Positions 24,135 to 33,501 are shown, numbered from the stretch's first letter. The stretch: DNA of 64,000 nt from Fibrobacter succinogenes (GCA_902762305.1 CACWNW010000002.1:1-64000), one strand, 5' to 3'. Program-made: numbers and translations. Notes: generated from the sequence alone by a model not told the origin.

Positions 24135-25985
24135 ATGCTTGACTACTTAATACCCTACCTCACCCGCACGTTTGCATTCGACCAGAATAGCCCGCTCCTA
24201 TTTACGCAATTCTACTTCTGGGGATTCTTCGCAGTCGTCTTCGCCATCTTCTCGCTCGTCCACAGGAAGCTTTTGCTCCGTAACGCATTCCTCTTTGCGA
24301 CAAGCCTGTTCTTCTACTACAAGACGAGCGGAAGCTATGTATGCATTCTCATCTTCTGCGTCATCGCGAACTTCTTCATAGGCAAGTGGATTGAAAAAGC
24401 GCAGGTGCAGTGGAAAAAGAAGTTCCTGATGATTATCATCGTCATCATCGACCTTCTCGTTCTGTGCTACTACAAGTATTCCTACTTCTTCCTCGACGCC
24501 CTCTACGACTTTACCGGCATCGAACTGCACGTGTACAACTTCTTTGCCGCGGCAAGCAACAAGATGTTCGGCACGCACTCGCTGGTCGATACCATCATCC
24601 TGCCCGTGGGCATCTCGTTCTTCACGTTCCAGGCCATCAGCTACTGCATCGACATCTACCGCGGGAAAATCAAGGCCGTCAAGAACATCCTCGACTTCGG
24701 TTTCTACCTCTCGTTCTTCCCGCAGCTCGTGGCAGGCCCCATCGTTCGCGCCGACAAGTTCGTCCCGCAGCTCTACAAGCCCTACTTTTTGCCCCGCCGC
24801 GCCTTCGGGATGGCCGTATTCTGGATCCTGAACGGGCTCGGCAAGAAGATTATCCTGAGCGACTACCTCGCAACAAACTTCGTGGACCGCGTGTTCGACC
24901 AGCCGCTGCTCTACACCGGCCTCGAAAACCTCATCGCGCTCTTCGCCTACTCCCTGCAAGTGTACGCCGACTTCTCGGGCTATACCGACATCGCCATCGG
25001 CGTCGCGCTCCTCATGGGTTTCCGCCTGCCGCAGAACTTCAACAGCCCCTACAAGGCGCTCTCCCCCACGGAATTCTGGCGCCGTTGGCACATATCCCTT
25101 TCGAGCTGGTGGCGCGACTACCTGTACATCCCGCTGGGCGGCAACCGCGGAGCCTCCATCGGCACGTTCTTCTGGATGGGCTTCCTGAGCCTTGTCGCCA
25201 TCATGCTTTCGGGTAGCGTGTGGGTCGCCATCGCGCTCGTCGCATTGTTCCTCTACATTTCCATCTACGCCTACTTCAAGCCGGATTCCCGCAAGTTCAT
25301 CACCACGAACATGAACGCCATGGCAACCCAGATCGTGGGCGGCTGGTGGCACGGTGCAAGCTGGAACTTCATCATCTGGGGCGGCCTCAACGGATTCGGC
25401 CAGGTGTTCAACAAGATCTGGGTCAAGCGGAGCCGCACATTCCGCGCGACAGCAGCCTTCTTGCTTTTTGCCGCAAGCACAATCATCTACAAGCAGTTCC
25501 ACCTGCCCATCTGCGCGATTACCGCCGTATGGTTCGGCGTACTGTTCATCGGCATCTACTCCGTGATGATTTTCCGCCTGTTCAGCGACAAGACCTACCA
25601 CTGGCTCTACGTGGCATGGAACGTGACGCTCACCTTCGTGTTCATCACATTTACGCGACTCTTCTTCCGCGCGGGTTCAAACCTCGACCCCGCCGAAGCG
25701 AACGAAGTCGCCTGGAATACGGCCAAGAACATGGTGAACCAGATGGGAACCGCCTGGAAGTGGGATACGCTCGGCACCATCGCCTGGGAACACATCAACA
25801 TCATCCTCGTGTTCATCGCGGGCATGCTCATCCACTGGATCCCGAAAAAGTTCAAGAGCCGCTACCGCATCATGTTCGCATCGCAGCCCATACCGCTGAT
25901 GGTGCTTTCCACGGCGTTCATCATCTTCTTGATTTACCAGTTCATGAGCGCGGATAGTTGCCCGTTCATCTACTTCCAGTTCTAG
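24135..25985 (+). CDS. MBOAT family O-acyltransferase (AlgI/PatA-like)
   Basis: 616-residue polytopic membrane protein with about 12 hydrophobic segments. Family marks are FFPQLVAGPIVR, EFWRRWHISLSSWWRDY and PLGGNRG, and the catalytic His in GGWWHGASWNF. AlgI and PatA pass acetyl groups from the cytoplasm across the membrane to periplasmic SGNH partners. The two genes just upstream encode such partners, so the three probably O-acetylate a cell-surface polysaccharide. The genes for the polysaccharide itself are not in the window. Confidence 0.9.
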   Translation: MLDYLIPYLTRTFAFDQNSPLLFTQFYFWGFFAVVFAIFSLVHRKLLLRNAFLFATSLFFYYKTSGSYVCILIFCVIANFFIGKWIEKAQVQWKKKFLMIIIVIIDLLVLCYYKYSYFFLDALYDFTGIELHVYNFFAAASNKMFGTHSLVDTIILPVGISFFTFQAISYCIDIYRGKIKAVKNILDFGFYLSFFPQLVAGPIVRADKFVPQLYKPYFLPRRAFGMAVFWILNGLGKKIILSDYLATNFVDRVFDQPLLYTGLENLIALFAYSLQVYADFSGYTDIAIGVALLMGFRLPQNFNSPYKALSPTEFWRRWHISLSSWWRDYLYIPLGGNRGASIGTFFWMGFLSLVAIMLSGSVWVAIALVALFLYISIYAYFKPDSRKFITTNMNAMATQIVGGWWHGASWNFIIWGGLNGFGQVFNKIWVKRSRTFRATAAFLLFAASTIIYKQFHLPICAITAVWFGVLFIGIYSVMIFRLFSDKTYHWLYVAWNVTLTFVFITFTRLFFRAGSNLDPAEANEVAWNTAKNMVNQMGTAWKWDTLGTIAWEHINIILVFIAGMLIHWIPKKFKSRYRIMFASQPIPLMVLSTAFIIFLIYQFMSADSCPFIYFQF

Positions 25986-25997
25986 CAACCTACATGC

Positions 25998-26027
25998 AAA
26001 AAGCGGCGCCTTACGGCACCGCTTTTT
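25998..26027. terminator. Bidirectional terminator between the MBOAT gene and xth
   Basis: AAAAAGCGG, C, GCC, loop TTAC, GGC, A, CCGCTTTTT. The flanking A and T runs let it work in both directions. Confidence 0.8.
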
Positions 26028-26046
26028 CAAATATCAGGACAGACAG

Positions 26047-26853
26047 CTAATCCGCATCTGCCGGCTTAATCGGCAGGGGCGCGAACGGAGGGTCCAGTTC
26101 GATACTGATGGGGCAATGGTCCGAGCCCATCACCGTCGGGTGGATTTCGGAACTCACGACATTCTGCATGAGCGTCTCGTCCACAAACGCATAATCCAGG
26201 CGCCACCCCACGTTACGGGCACGGGCTCCGCCGCGGTTGCTCCACCAGGAATAGGCTTCGCGCGTATCGGGGTGCAGGGTACGGAACGTATCCACGAAAC
26301 CGCAGTCCACATACTTGTCCATCCAGGCGCGTTCAATCGGCAAGAATCCGCTCACGTTCTCGTTTTCTTCGGGACGGGCGATATCAATCGCCTTGTGGCA
26401 GGTATTGTAGTCACCCACGGTCAGCACGTGCTTGCCGTCCTTGACCCAGCGCATCGAATTTTCGAGGAACGCATCGTAGAAGCGCAACTTGTAGTCCAGG
26501 CGGTCGTCGCCGGAGCCACCGTTCGGGAAATAGATGGAATTCAGGACCCAGTCGGGGAACACGAGCTGGAGCACACGGCCCTCCTCGTCGAATTCCTCGA
26601 TGTCAAAACCATAGTTCACGGCATCCGGTTCTATCTGCGAGAATACGGCCACACCGCTGTAGCCCTTCTTGCGCTTGCACGAATTCCAGAACGTGTAGTA
26701 GCCGTCCGGAACTTGCAGGCCGTCGGCCTGTTCTTCTTCGGCACGCACCTCCTGCAGGCACAGGATATCGGGAGCAGTCGCCTTGAACCAGTCTCCGAAA
26801 CCCTTCTTTAGCGCAGAACGGATTCCATTCACGTTCCAACTGTAAATATTCAT
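26047..26853 (-). CDS. xth: Exodeoxyribonuclease III / AP endonuclease
   Basis: Cuts DNA at abasic sites and trims 3' ends in base excision repair. The 268-residue enzyme has SWNVNGIRS, the metal ligand in LCLQEVRA, GYSGVAVFSQ, GDYNTCHKAIDIARP, WWSNRGGARARNVGWRLDY and the terminal GSDHCPI with the catalytic Asp-His. The ATG at 26853 is the family start; six more codons are possible. It ends against the MBOAT gene at a shared terminator. Confidence 0.93.
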   Translation of the reverse strand: MNIYSWNVNGIRSALKKGFGDWFKATAPDILCLQEVRAEEEQADGLQVPDGYYTFWNSCKRKKGYSGVAVFSQIEPDAVNYGFDIEEFDEEGRVLQLVFPDWVLNSIYFPNGGSGDDRLDYKLRFYDAFLENSMRWVKDGKHVLTVGDYNTCHKAIDIARPEENENVSGFLPIERAWMDKYVDCGFVDTFRTLHPDTREAYSWWSNRGGARARNVGWRLDYAFVDETLMQNVVSSEIHPTVMGSDHCPISIELDPPFAPLPIKPADAD

Positions 26854-27068
26854 CTTATACCGTTTACCCAATCCTTTCGGAATAAAAATAGGTTTTTATT
26901 TTGTCTGGTAAAGACATGTCCCCTAAAAAAATGGAAACGCCCTCCTGAAAACCGCACTTTTGTAACTTTTTATTTTCAATTTTATCATATCCAAACATCC
27001 TTGAACACCCCTCAACGAAATTTTTTTTATAAAAATCAGAAAAAAAAAGTTTTTAGGGGCAGATAATT

Positions 27069-27076
27069 TATATTTA
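27069..27076 (+). promoter_or_regulatory. TAnnTTTG-like box before the lipoprotein gene
   Basis: TATATTTA, four bases before the ATG at 27081. Confidence 0.4.
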
Positions 27077-27080
27077 TGAC

Positions 27081-27689
27081 ATGAAATCTATACTTCCCGC
27101 CATCAAGCTGACCACCCTTCTCGCCTCATTGACCCTGTTTGCCGGCTGCGCTGGATCTTCCAATGGCGGTGACGAATACGAGGTCCCCACGAACCTGCCT
27201 CCCATCTGCCGCGATATCGACTTCGCCGAGAACCCGGATATGCGCGAAATGTGCGGAGTCCGCAAGGCTCACAACAAGGCGTACAAGAACATCCCGCAAC
27301 AGCGCTACCTCATCAAGCCTAGCGAGACGACGATTGTCAAGACGAATGGCAAGCTGGAACTCCGTTTCCAGAATTCCCTCCCCATCGACCTGGAAGGGCC
27401 CATCGTGAACGAGCTCCTTTTCAACAACGAAAAGCGCCTCGAAAAGATCAAGAACACTTACGACTACCACGAAATCTACTACAACAAGGGCTCCAAGGAA
27501 CGAATCCGCGTCTTCAAGATGGGCATCCCGACCGACCTCGGCGGTACGTACTACTTCTGCTTCCGCGTCCCCGAAAAGAAGGGTAACGCCAGAACACGAA
27601 GCAAGGCGATGGGTACAAACATCGAACTCATGGAATGCTCCGATTTCGAATCGATTATCCAGTCGGAAAAAGACGAAAAGAGCCGTTAA
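27081..27689 (+). CDS. Hypothetical lipoprotein
   Basis: 202 residues with a lipoprotein signal: hydrophobic core TTLLASLTLFAGC, with Cys23 as the lipidation site. The mature part has two early cysteines (PPICRDIDF and REMCGVR) and a later pair, and no recognised domain. It is probably outer-membrane anchored. It has its own terminator and a start-proximal promoter box, so it is likely transcribed alone. Confidence 0.7.
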   Translation: MKSILPAIKLTTLLASLTLFAGCAGSSNGGDEYEVPTNLPPICRDIDFAENPDMREMCGVRKAHNKAYKNIPQQRYLIKPSETTIVKTNGKLELRFQNSLPIDLEGPIVNELLFNNEKRLEKIKNTYDYHEIYYNKGSKERIRVFKMGIPTDLGGTYYFCFRVPEKKGNARTRSKAMGTNIELMECSDFESIIQSEKDEKSR

Positions 27690-27711
27690 CGCTAACGACG
27701 AACGAAAATGG

Positions 27712-27740
27712 AGCCGCCTAACACGCGGCTTCTTTTTTTT
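27712..27740 (+). terminator. Terminator of the lipoprotein gene
   Basis: Stem AGCCGC/GCGGCT, loop CTAACAC, then TCTTTTTTTT. Confidence 0.8.
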
Positions 27741-27763
27741 CTAGATTTTGTCGCGGTATTGAC

Positions 27764-28654
27764 GTGACAACAGAAAGCAAGTACATACATAACGCGCTCA
27801 AGCAGGTCCACCTCAAGGCGGCCTGTTCCGGCGTGCAGGGATTCTCCATTTCGGGGCTAGCGACGTACATGCAGTTCCCCGAGCTGAACTTCTGCGTCGA
27901 CATGGGAGAATGCCCGCTGTCGGCAACGCCCCTCGACCATGTGTTCCTCACGCATGCGCATGGCGACCATGCCCGCTGTCTCATGCGCCACCACAGCCTG
28001 CGAAAGATGATGGGCGTGGAACGCGACAGCATCTACTACATACCCGAGGCCATCTGCGATGGCGCCAGAAACTGGATAAAGGCCGAAGCGCTTTTCGAAG
28101 GCGTGAGCGAAGCCAAGTTCCAGTACCCCGAAATCGTCCCCGTAAGGGCGGGCGAAAGAATTGCGCTCGCCTACCGCAAGGACCTCGTGCTCGAACCGTT
28201 CTGCGTGAAGCATTCCGTATACGCGATGGGCGCGACGCTCCTTCTGCACAAGAAGAAGCTGAAAGATGAATTCCTGGGCAAGAGCGCCGACGAAATCATC
28301 AAGCTCAGGCAAGACGGCGTAGAGATTACGCGCGAGGTGTTCGAGCCGCTGTTGAGTTTCACGGGAGACTGCCTCGGCGAAAGCCTGCTCGAAAACAAGA
28401 GTATCTTCCAGTCGAAGGTGCTCGTCACCGAATGCACGTTCATCGCCCCCGAAGACGAGCCCATGAGCCGCAAGAAAGGCCACACGCATCTAGACCACAT
28501 CGTGCGCGCGCTGAACGAACTTGGGGACGAAGTCAAGTGCGAACAGATTATCCTGAGCCACTTCTCAATGAAATACTCCGAGAAATACATCCAGGAATCA
28601 CTCAAGAAGGCCATCCCCGAAAAATTCAAAGAAAAGGTAGTGGCGTTTATTTAA
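27764..28654 (+). CDS. Metallo-beta-lactamase fold hydrolase, RNase Z-like
   Basis: 296 residues. The metal motif HAHGDHA at about 64-70 is typical of the MBL fold, and later histidines in VKHSVYAMG, FTGDC, GHTHLDH and ILSHFS fill the remaining metal positions. The pattern (HxHxDH with a C-terminal sHFS) resembles ribonuclease Z and related phosphodiesterases. It may process tRNA 3' ends or cut a small substrate. The start is GTG without a ribosome site, 13 bases after TAGATTTTG. Confidence 0.72.
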   Translation: MTTESKYIHNALKQVHLKAACSGVQGFSISGLATYMQFPELNFCVDMGECPLSATPLDHVFLTHAHGDHARCLMRHHSLRKMMGVERDSIYYIPEAICDGARNWIKAEALFEGVSEAKFQYPEIVPVRAGERIALAYRKDLVLEPFCVKHSVYAMGATLLLHKKKLKDEFLGKSADEIIKLRQDGVEITREVFEPLLSFTGDCLGESLLENKSIFQSKVLVTECTFIAPEDEPMSRKKGHTHLDHIVRALNELGDEVKCEQIILSHFSMKYSEKYIQESLKKAIPEKFKEKVVAFI

Positions 28655-28681
28655 TTGATAATTGATGATTGATAATTGATG
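28654..28681 (+). repeat. 14-bp perfect tandem repeat before trmB
   Basis: Two exact copies of ATTGATAATTGATG fill the space between the MBL gene stop and trmB, covering the position where a ribosome site would lie. Confidence 0.85.
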
Positions 28682-28687
28682 ATTAAT

Positions 28688-29449
28688 ATGAAAGAAGACG
28701 AAATCAAAAAGAATGTAGAAGAAGTTGCAGAAGATGCAGGCGAAAAGCAGGTCGTCATCCCGGAATTTTACCGCGATTTGAAGGCCGACCCCGAACAGAA
28801 GGGACTCTGGCATTACGTGTTCCGCACCAACGGCGACCGCAAGCCCATCAAGACGGCAGACGGCAAGCCGCACACGCTCGACTTCAACTGGAAAGACATG
28901 TTCCCGAGCGAAAACGGCCACATCGAAGTGGAAATCGGTAGCGGCAAGGGCAACTTCATGACGGACTACGCCGAGAAGCACCCCGACTACTTCATCATGG
29001 GTAGCGAATGGGACTATACCTGGGCAGCATTTGCCGTCGAACGCATGACCAAGCGCGGCGTAATCGAGCAGGGCAATGCCGCCATGCTCCGCGGGGACGT
29101 GTTCTACTTCTTGCGCGACTGCGTGAAGAGCAATACCGTCGACGCCTTCCACATGTATTTTCCGGACCCGTGGCCCAAGGAACGCCACCACAAGAACAGG
29201 CTCCTGCGCCCCGACTTCCTCACCGAAGTCGCCCGCAGCCTCAAGCCCGGCAAGCGCATATTCTACTGGGGTACCGACCACAAGGAATACAACGAGATTG
29301 CGCTCGAGACCTTCGACGCCTTCCCCACTTGCAAGGTCATTGTACGCAACACGGCCGAGCCCACCGAGGGCATCACGACCGGTTTCGAACGCAAGTACCG
29401 GAAGGAAGGCCGCCCGATTTACAGGAGCGTGATTGAATTCGAAAAGTAA
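28688..29449 (+). CDS. trmB: tRNA (guanine-N7-)-methyltransferase TrmB
   Basis: Methylates G46 of tRNAs with AdoMet. The AdoMet-binding EIGSGKGNF and the active-site segment FPDPWPKERHHKNR are intact, and the C-terminal TGFERKYRKEGRPIY matches the family. The N-terminus has an extra charged stretch of about 40 residues. The ATG at 28688 is the first after the tandem repeat; ATG 28679 in the repeat is also in frame, and neither has a ribosome site. Confidence 0.92.
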   Translation: MKEDEIKKNVEEVAEDAGEKQVVIPEFYRDLKADPEQKGLWHYVFRTNGDRKPIKTADGKPHTLDFNWKDMFPSENGHIEVEIGSGKGNFMTDYAEKHPDYFIMGSEWDYTWAAFAVERMTKRGVIEQGNAAMLRGDVFYFLRDCVKSNTVDAFHMYFPDPWPKERHHKNRLLRPDFLTEVARSLKPGKRIFYWGTDHKEYNEIALETFDAFPTCKVIVRNTAEPTEGITTGFERKYRKEGRPIYRSVIEFEK

Positions 29450-29478
29450 AGTGTCTATTTTTGACACTCAGGATTTGC

Positions 29479-29486
29479 TAATTTTC
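29479..29486 (+). promoter_or_regulatory. TAnnTTTG-like box before recN
   Basis: TAATTTTC, five bases (TTACC) before the ATG. Confidence 0.4.
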
Positions 29487-29491
29487 TTACC

Positions 29492-31141
29492 ATGTTAAAG
29501 CAGCTTTCCATAGATTCGTTCGCGCTCATTTCGCACGCAGATGTTCCCTTCCACGAGGGCTTTACCGCCATTACCGGCGAAACCGGCGCCGGCAAGTCCG
29601 TACTCCTCAAGGCGCTCCGTATGGTCTGCGGCGACAAGGCGCAGGCATCGATGGTCCGTACCGGCGAAGAAAAGGCCGTCATCGAGGGCATTTTCGACAT
29701 CAGCAACGAGCCGAAGGTCAAGCAGATTCTCGATGACATGGGCATCGACAGCGACGACGAACTCGTAATCCGTCGCGAAATCCTCGAAAACGGCAAGGGA
29801 CGCACCCGCGTGGGCGGAAGCGTCGTGAACCTCGCCGACTTGCAGAACCTGGGCGAGCACCTGATACAGATGCACGGCCAGAGCGAACAGATTCTGCTCC
29901 GCGATACGCGCACGCACGCCCAGATGCTCGACGACTATGCCGGCAACGCAAGCCTCCTCGCGGAATATGCCGCATCGTGGGACGCCTGGAACAGCATCCT
30001 CGACCAAATCGAAGGAACAAAGAGCAAGGCGACCGAGCTTGCCGCCCAGAAGGACTTTCTCAAATTCCAGTTCGACGAGCTTTCGAAAGCCGCCCTCCGC
30101 GAAGGCGAAGAAGAAGAACTCGAAGAGAAGGTCAACATAGCGAGCAAGGGCGAAACGGAACGCCACTGCATCAACGATATTCAAGGACTGCTCGGCGGCG
30201 ACAACGGCCTCTTGGATCAGGTACAGATTCTGCAGGCGAAGATGCGCACGCTCGCCTCGCGCATCCCGCACTACGAAGACACGCTGAACGCGCTTACCGA
30301 AGTCGCCGACCCGTTCGAAAGCATCTGCAAGGACTTGCTCAGGCTTTCGCCCGCGAAATCGCTCTCGCCCGCCGAGATCGACCGCGCCAACGCGCGCATC
30401 GCTGCCATCCAGAAACTCAAGCGCAAGTACCGCACCGATGTCGCGGGCCTTATCGCGCTTGCCGAACAGCGCAGGCAGGAACTCGAAAGCCTCGAGAATC
30501 TCGATGCCGACATCGAGGAACTCTCCCGCCAGATGGAAAAGCACAAAGCAGCAATGGAACTTGCAGCAAAGCGCCTTACCGAAAAGCGCGCCGAAGCCGC
30601 CCTCCGGTTCGACAGCGCCGTACAGGGGATGCTGCGCACCCTCGGGATGCCGAAGGCTATCTTCAAGACGAGCGTCGAGAAGGCGAACTATTCTGCCAAC
30701 GGAGCCGACAAGATTGAATTTACGCTGGCGCCGAACCCTGGTGAAGGCGCCAAGAGCCTGCAGAAGGCGGTTTCTGGCGGTGAACTTTCCCGCGTGCTCC
30801 TTGCCATCAAGAGTGTCATGGCAGAACTCGACAAGGTTCCGCTCCTCATTTTCGATGAAGTCGATTCCGGCATCAGCGGCGAAGTCGGCAACAGCATCGG
30901 TGAAGCCCTCAAGAATCTGGGCAAGCACCACCAGGTGCTCACCATCACCCACCTGCACCAGGTCGCCAGCCGGGCGAAGAACCAGCTTTCTGTAAGCAAG
31001 CAGGTCGTAGACGATCGTACCTACACGTCCGTCAAGGAACTTGACAACGACGGACGCATTGAGGAACTGGTCCGCATGCTGGGAGACAATTCAGCAACCG
31101 TGCGCGAGCACGCCAAGCAACTTTTGGAGAAAAACCAATGA
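29492..31141 (+). CDS. recN: DNA repair protein RecN
   Basis: SMC-like ATPase for double-strand break repair. Walker A GETGAGKSV is at about 28-36, followed by LIQMHGQSEQ, two coiled-coil arms, the ABC signature VSGGELSR and Walker B LLIFDEVDSGISG. It is 549 residues, a normal length, and all motifs are intact, in contrast to smc in this window. The stop overlaps the start of the next gene (ATGA). Confidence 0.95.
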   Translation: MLKQLSIDSFALISHADVPFHEGFTAITGETGAGKSVLLKALRMVCGDKAQASMVRTGEEKAVIEGIFDISNEPKVKQILDDMGIDSDDELVIRREILENGKGRTRVGGSVVNLADLQNLGEHLIQMHGQSEQILLRDTRTHAQMLDDYAGNASLLAEYAASWDAWNSILDQIEGTKSKATELAAQKDFLKFQFDELSKAALREGEEEELEEKVNIASKGETERHCINDIQGLLGGDNGLLDQVQILQAKMRTLASRIPHYEDTLNALTEVADPFESICKDLLRLSPAKSLSPAEIDRANARIAAIQKLKRKYRTDVAGLIALAEQRRQELESLENLDADIEELSRQMEKHKAAMELAAKRLTEKRAEAALRFDSAVQGMLRTLGMPKAIFKTSVEKANYSANGADKIEFTLAPNPGEGAKSLQKAVSGGELSRVLLAIKSVMAELDKVPLLIFDEVDSGISGEVGNSIGEALKNLGKHHQVLTITHLHQVASRAKNQLSVSKQVVDDRTYTSVKELDNDGRIEELVRMLGDNSATVREHAKQLLEKNQ

Positions 31142-32292
31142 CCGAAAACACATCCGATGTCCGATTCAGATCGCGCGTTTGGAGCGTCCTCAGGGCACTC
31201 GTTTTCGTATGCGTTATAATCTTCATATGGAACGGCATGGCAAAAACCGCCTGTGCGTTCGTGGCAATTGCCCTTGTAATGGGCTGGGTGAACCTCTACC
31301 AGCTCCGTAGCCAAGAAATCGAGAAGCCCTATTACAGGCTATGGCTGAACGTAATCGACGGTGCACTATCCTTCGTGGTCATGACGAGCATCTTTGTGCG
31401 CGACCTTTTGCAGAATGAACAGGTCGAAAAGTTGCTCGCCGTCGGCTGCGTGTTCCTGCTCGCGCGACTGATTGCGCACACGCTGTTCTCGCTCGGGGTG
31501 CTGCGCGAAGGCAAGTCCCTGCCGCGCAAGAGGCGCTGGAGCAAGCTCGCGAACATTTCCATCACCATCACGATGGGCGTGTACCTGCTGAACCTCGAGG
31601 ACTACCAGCAGATTTCGATGGTCACCTCCATCCTGCTCATCCTCGCCTCTACTGTCGCGTACGCCTACTGGTACTACCGCGACCCCGCCCACCGCAAGCC
31701 GCTTTCCCTCGCATCGCAGCTCACCATGAGCCGCATCGTTCTCACTCCGTTCTTCCTCTGGGTATTCTTCTACGATAACGACCTGGACTACAGCAACAAC
31801 AGCATCGTATTCAAGAGCCTTGCGCTCATCATGGTACTCGGGTTCATGCTCACAGACTTCCTCGACGGAAAACTCGCCCGCAAGATGGGCGAAGTGAGCA
31901 CGCTCGGCAAGTACCTCGACCCGTTCAGCGACAAGATTTCGAACATGACAATATTCATGTGCTTCATCGCCACAGGGTATGCCCCCGTGTGGATGGTGGC
32001 GCTCATCTACTTCCGCGAATCTAGCGTCGAGACGCTCCGTACGCTCGCAGCAAGTGAAGGTCTCATCATGCCTGCACGCCGTAGCGGCAAGTGGAAGACA
32101 GCCCTCCAGGGAATCGGCATCGTCGCCATTCTCCTCGGCGCCATCGACCCCGTGCGAGCACTCATCCCGGGATTCGACAGCATCTGGGACGTGTTCCCGA
32201 TGGCAGTCATGGGTGTAATCACAGCTATCACGATCATCAGCGGCGTGGACTACTTCGTCGCAAGCAAGCACATCCTCAAGAAGTTCGTTTAA
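31138..32292 (+). CDS. CDP-alcohol phosphatidyltransferase with extra N-terminal membrane domain
   Basis: 384 residues. The C-terminal half (about 195-384) carries the CDP-alcohol phosphotransferase signature DFLDGKLARKMG...LGKYLDPFSD (DGxxAR...GxxxDxxxD) and is like phosphatidylglycerophosphate synthase (PgsA). The first 190 residues add about five hydrophobic helices not found in usual PgsA, which has about 180-200 residues. It is translationally coupled to recN by ATGA. It is probably phospholipid head-group synthesis; the alcohol substrate is uncertain. Confidence 0.83.
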   Translation: MTENTSDVRFRSRVWSVLRALVFVCVIIFIWNGMAKTACAFVAIALVMGWVNLYQLRSQEIEKPYYRLWLNVIDGALSFVVMTSIFVRDLLQNEQVEKLLAVGCVFLLARLIAHTLFSLGVLREGKSLPRKRRWSKLANISITITMGVYLLNLEDYQQISMVTSILLILASTVAYAYWYYRDPAHRKPLSLASQLTMSRIVLTPFFLWVFFYDNDLDYSNNSIVFKSLALIMVLGFMLTDFLDGKLARKMGEVSTLGKYLDPFSDKISNMTIFMCFIATGYAPVWMVALIYFRESSVETLRTLAASEGLIMPARRSGKWKTALQGIGIVAILLGAIDPVRALIPGFDSIWDVFPMAVMGVITAITIISGVDYFVASKHILKKFV

Positions 32293-32358
32293 AAACAGCG
32301 GCCTTCGCAGTAGCATGCAAACGAAATCGCCTTTTTTTGCTAAAAAAAGCACTCCCCC

Positions 32359-32387
32359 TTGACAAATCAGGCTCAAATTTCTATATA
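32359..32387 (+). promoter_or_regulatory. Promoter of initiator tRNA
   Basis: TTGACA, 17 bases, TATATA. The -10 ends 15 bases before the tRNA 5' end. Confidence 0.85.
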
Positions 32388-32402
32388 TGGAGCCAACCTC
32401 GA

Positions 32403-32476
<74 letters not shown>

Positions 32477-32483
32477 CTAAAAG

Positions 32484-32515
32484 ATCCGGTTCAAAGCCGG
32501 ATTTTTCTTTTTTAT
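32484..32515 (+). terminator. Terminator after the initiator tRNA
   Basis: Stem ATCCGG/CCGGAT, loop TTCAAAG, then TTTTCTTTTTT. The T run merges with the TATATTTG box of the next gene. Confidence 0.8.
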
Positions 32516-32520
32516 ATTTG
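32513..32520 (+). promoter_or_regulatory. TAnnTTTG box before the UbiA gene
   Basis: TATATTTG, an exact match, six bases before the ATG at 32527. It begins at the end of the tRNA terminator. Confidence 0.5.
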
Positions 32521-32526
32521 CAAGCA

Positions 32527-33471
32527 ATGTTTCTAGAACTCCTCAAGATGACCCGCCCCAAGAACATCGTGATTGCGATAATCACGCTCGTGGTCGGGTA
32601 TATGCTACTCGGGTTTCCCCATTCGCTTTTTCCGCCAGACGACTGCATTTCCGACTGGGATTGGATCGGCTGGTCTACCGTTATAGTGGAAGCGTTCGGG
32701 TTCGCATTCGCCATCGGGTTTGCGAACATCCAGAACGATATCCTCGACCTCGAAAGCGACAAGTTGAACCGCCCGGAACGCCCGCTCGTAACCGGGAAGG
32801 TCTCGGTAAAGGCCGCACGCATAACCTGGATAGTCCTGTTCGTGCTGATGCTCCTCTGCGGACTCGGAGATTCAAACTCGTCCTCTCCGTTTGAATACTT
32901 TCCGCTCGGTTTCTTCTTTTTACTCGGGGTGCTCCTGATAGCCTACAACAAGTGGCTCAAGCATATCCCGCTTTTGAAAAACATGACAGTCGCGTTCCTG
33001 TGCACGACACCCCTGCTCTACGCCCTGATGGATTATCACATTCTATCCAATCTCATCCTACCAGGAAACGACTACGCACAAGAACACATCTGGGCGATTA
33101 TCCCCGCCATCCCCTTCGCATTCTTGCTCACGACCGCACGTGAAATCTACAAGGATCTAGAAGACGAAACCGGAGACCTGAAGGCCGGCATCATGACGTT
33201 CCCGCTTATCGCAGGCTCGGCGACCGCCCGCAGGCTAGCAGGCGCCATTATCGCCTTCACCTGGATTTCGCTCCCGCTCCCGGTGTTCTACATGGACAAG
33301 GTGTTCGGGCACAACTACCCGCCGCTGTTCCTGATTATCACAGGCATAACGCTCACGCCGATATTCGCCTACGTGCTCGTGCAGGCGCGCAAGGGCCAAT
33401 ACAGGAAATCGCAATCCGCTGTGAAGATTGCGATGTTCGCGGGCCTCATCGCCCTTATCGTGTGTTGCTAA
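32527..33471 (+). CDS. UbiA-family prenyltransferase (geranylgeranylglycerol-phosphate type)
   Basis: 314-residue polytopic membrane protein. The first Asp-rich motif NDILDLESDKLNRPERPL and the second REIYKDLEDETGD bind the Mg-diphosphate of the isoprenyl donor. The pattern with NRPERPL is closest to the archaeal-type geranylgeranylglyceryl phosphate geranylgeranyltransferase/chlorophyll synthase branch, but menaquinone (MenA-like) prenylation cannot be excluded. The ATG at 32527 is chosen because TATATTTG lies six bases upstream. Confidence 0.82.
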   Translation: MFLELLKMTRPKNIVIAIITLVVGYMLLGFPHSLFPPDDCISDWDWIGWSTVIVEAFGFAFAIGFANIQNDILDLESDKLNRPERPLVTGKVSVKAARITWIVLFVLMLLCGLGDSNSSSPFEYFPLGFFFLLGVLLIAYNKWLKHIPLLKNMTVAFLCTTPLLYALMDYHILSNLILPGNDYAQEHIWAIIPAIPFAFLLTTAREIYKDLEDETGDLKAGIMTFPLIAGSATARRLAGAIIAFTWISLPLPVFYMDKVFGHNYPPLFLIITGITLTPIFAYVLVQARKGQYRKSQSAVKIAMFAGLIALIVCC

Positions 33472-33501
33472 AAAACAATCTGCGTCAATGCAAGGCGCAG
33501 G

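Noticed and set aside
26920-27059. Inverted repeat CCCCTAAAAA ... TTTTTAGGGG 120 bp apart
   Set aside because: The arms are short and half homopolymer, so chance is likely in this A/T-rich region.
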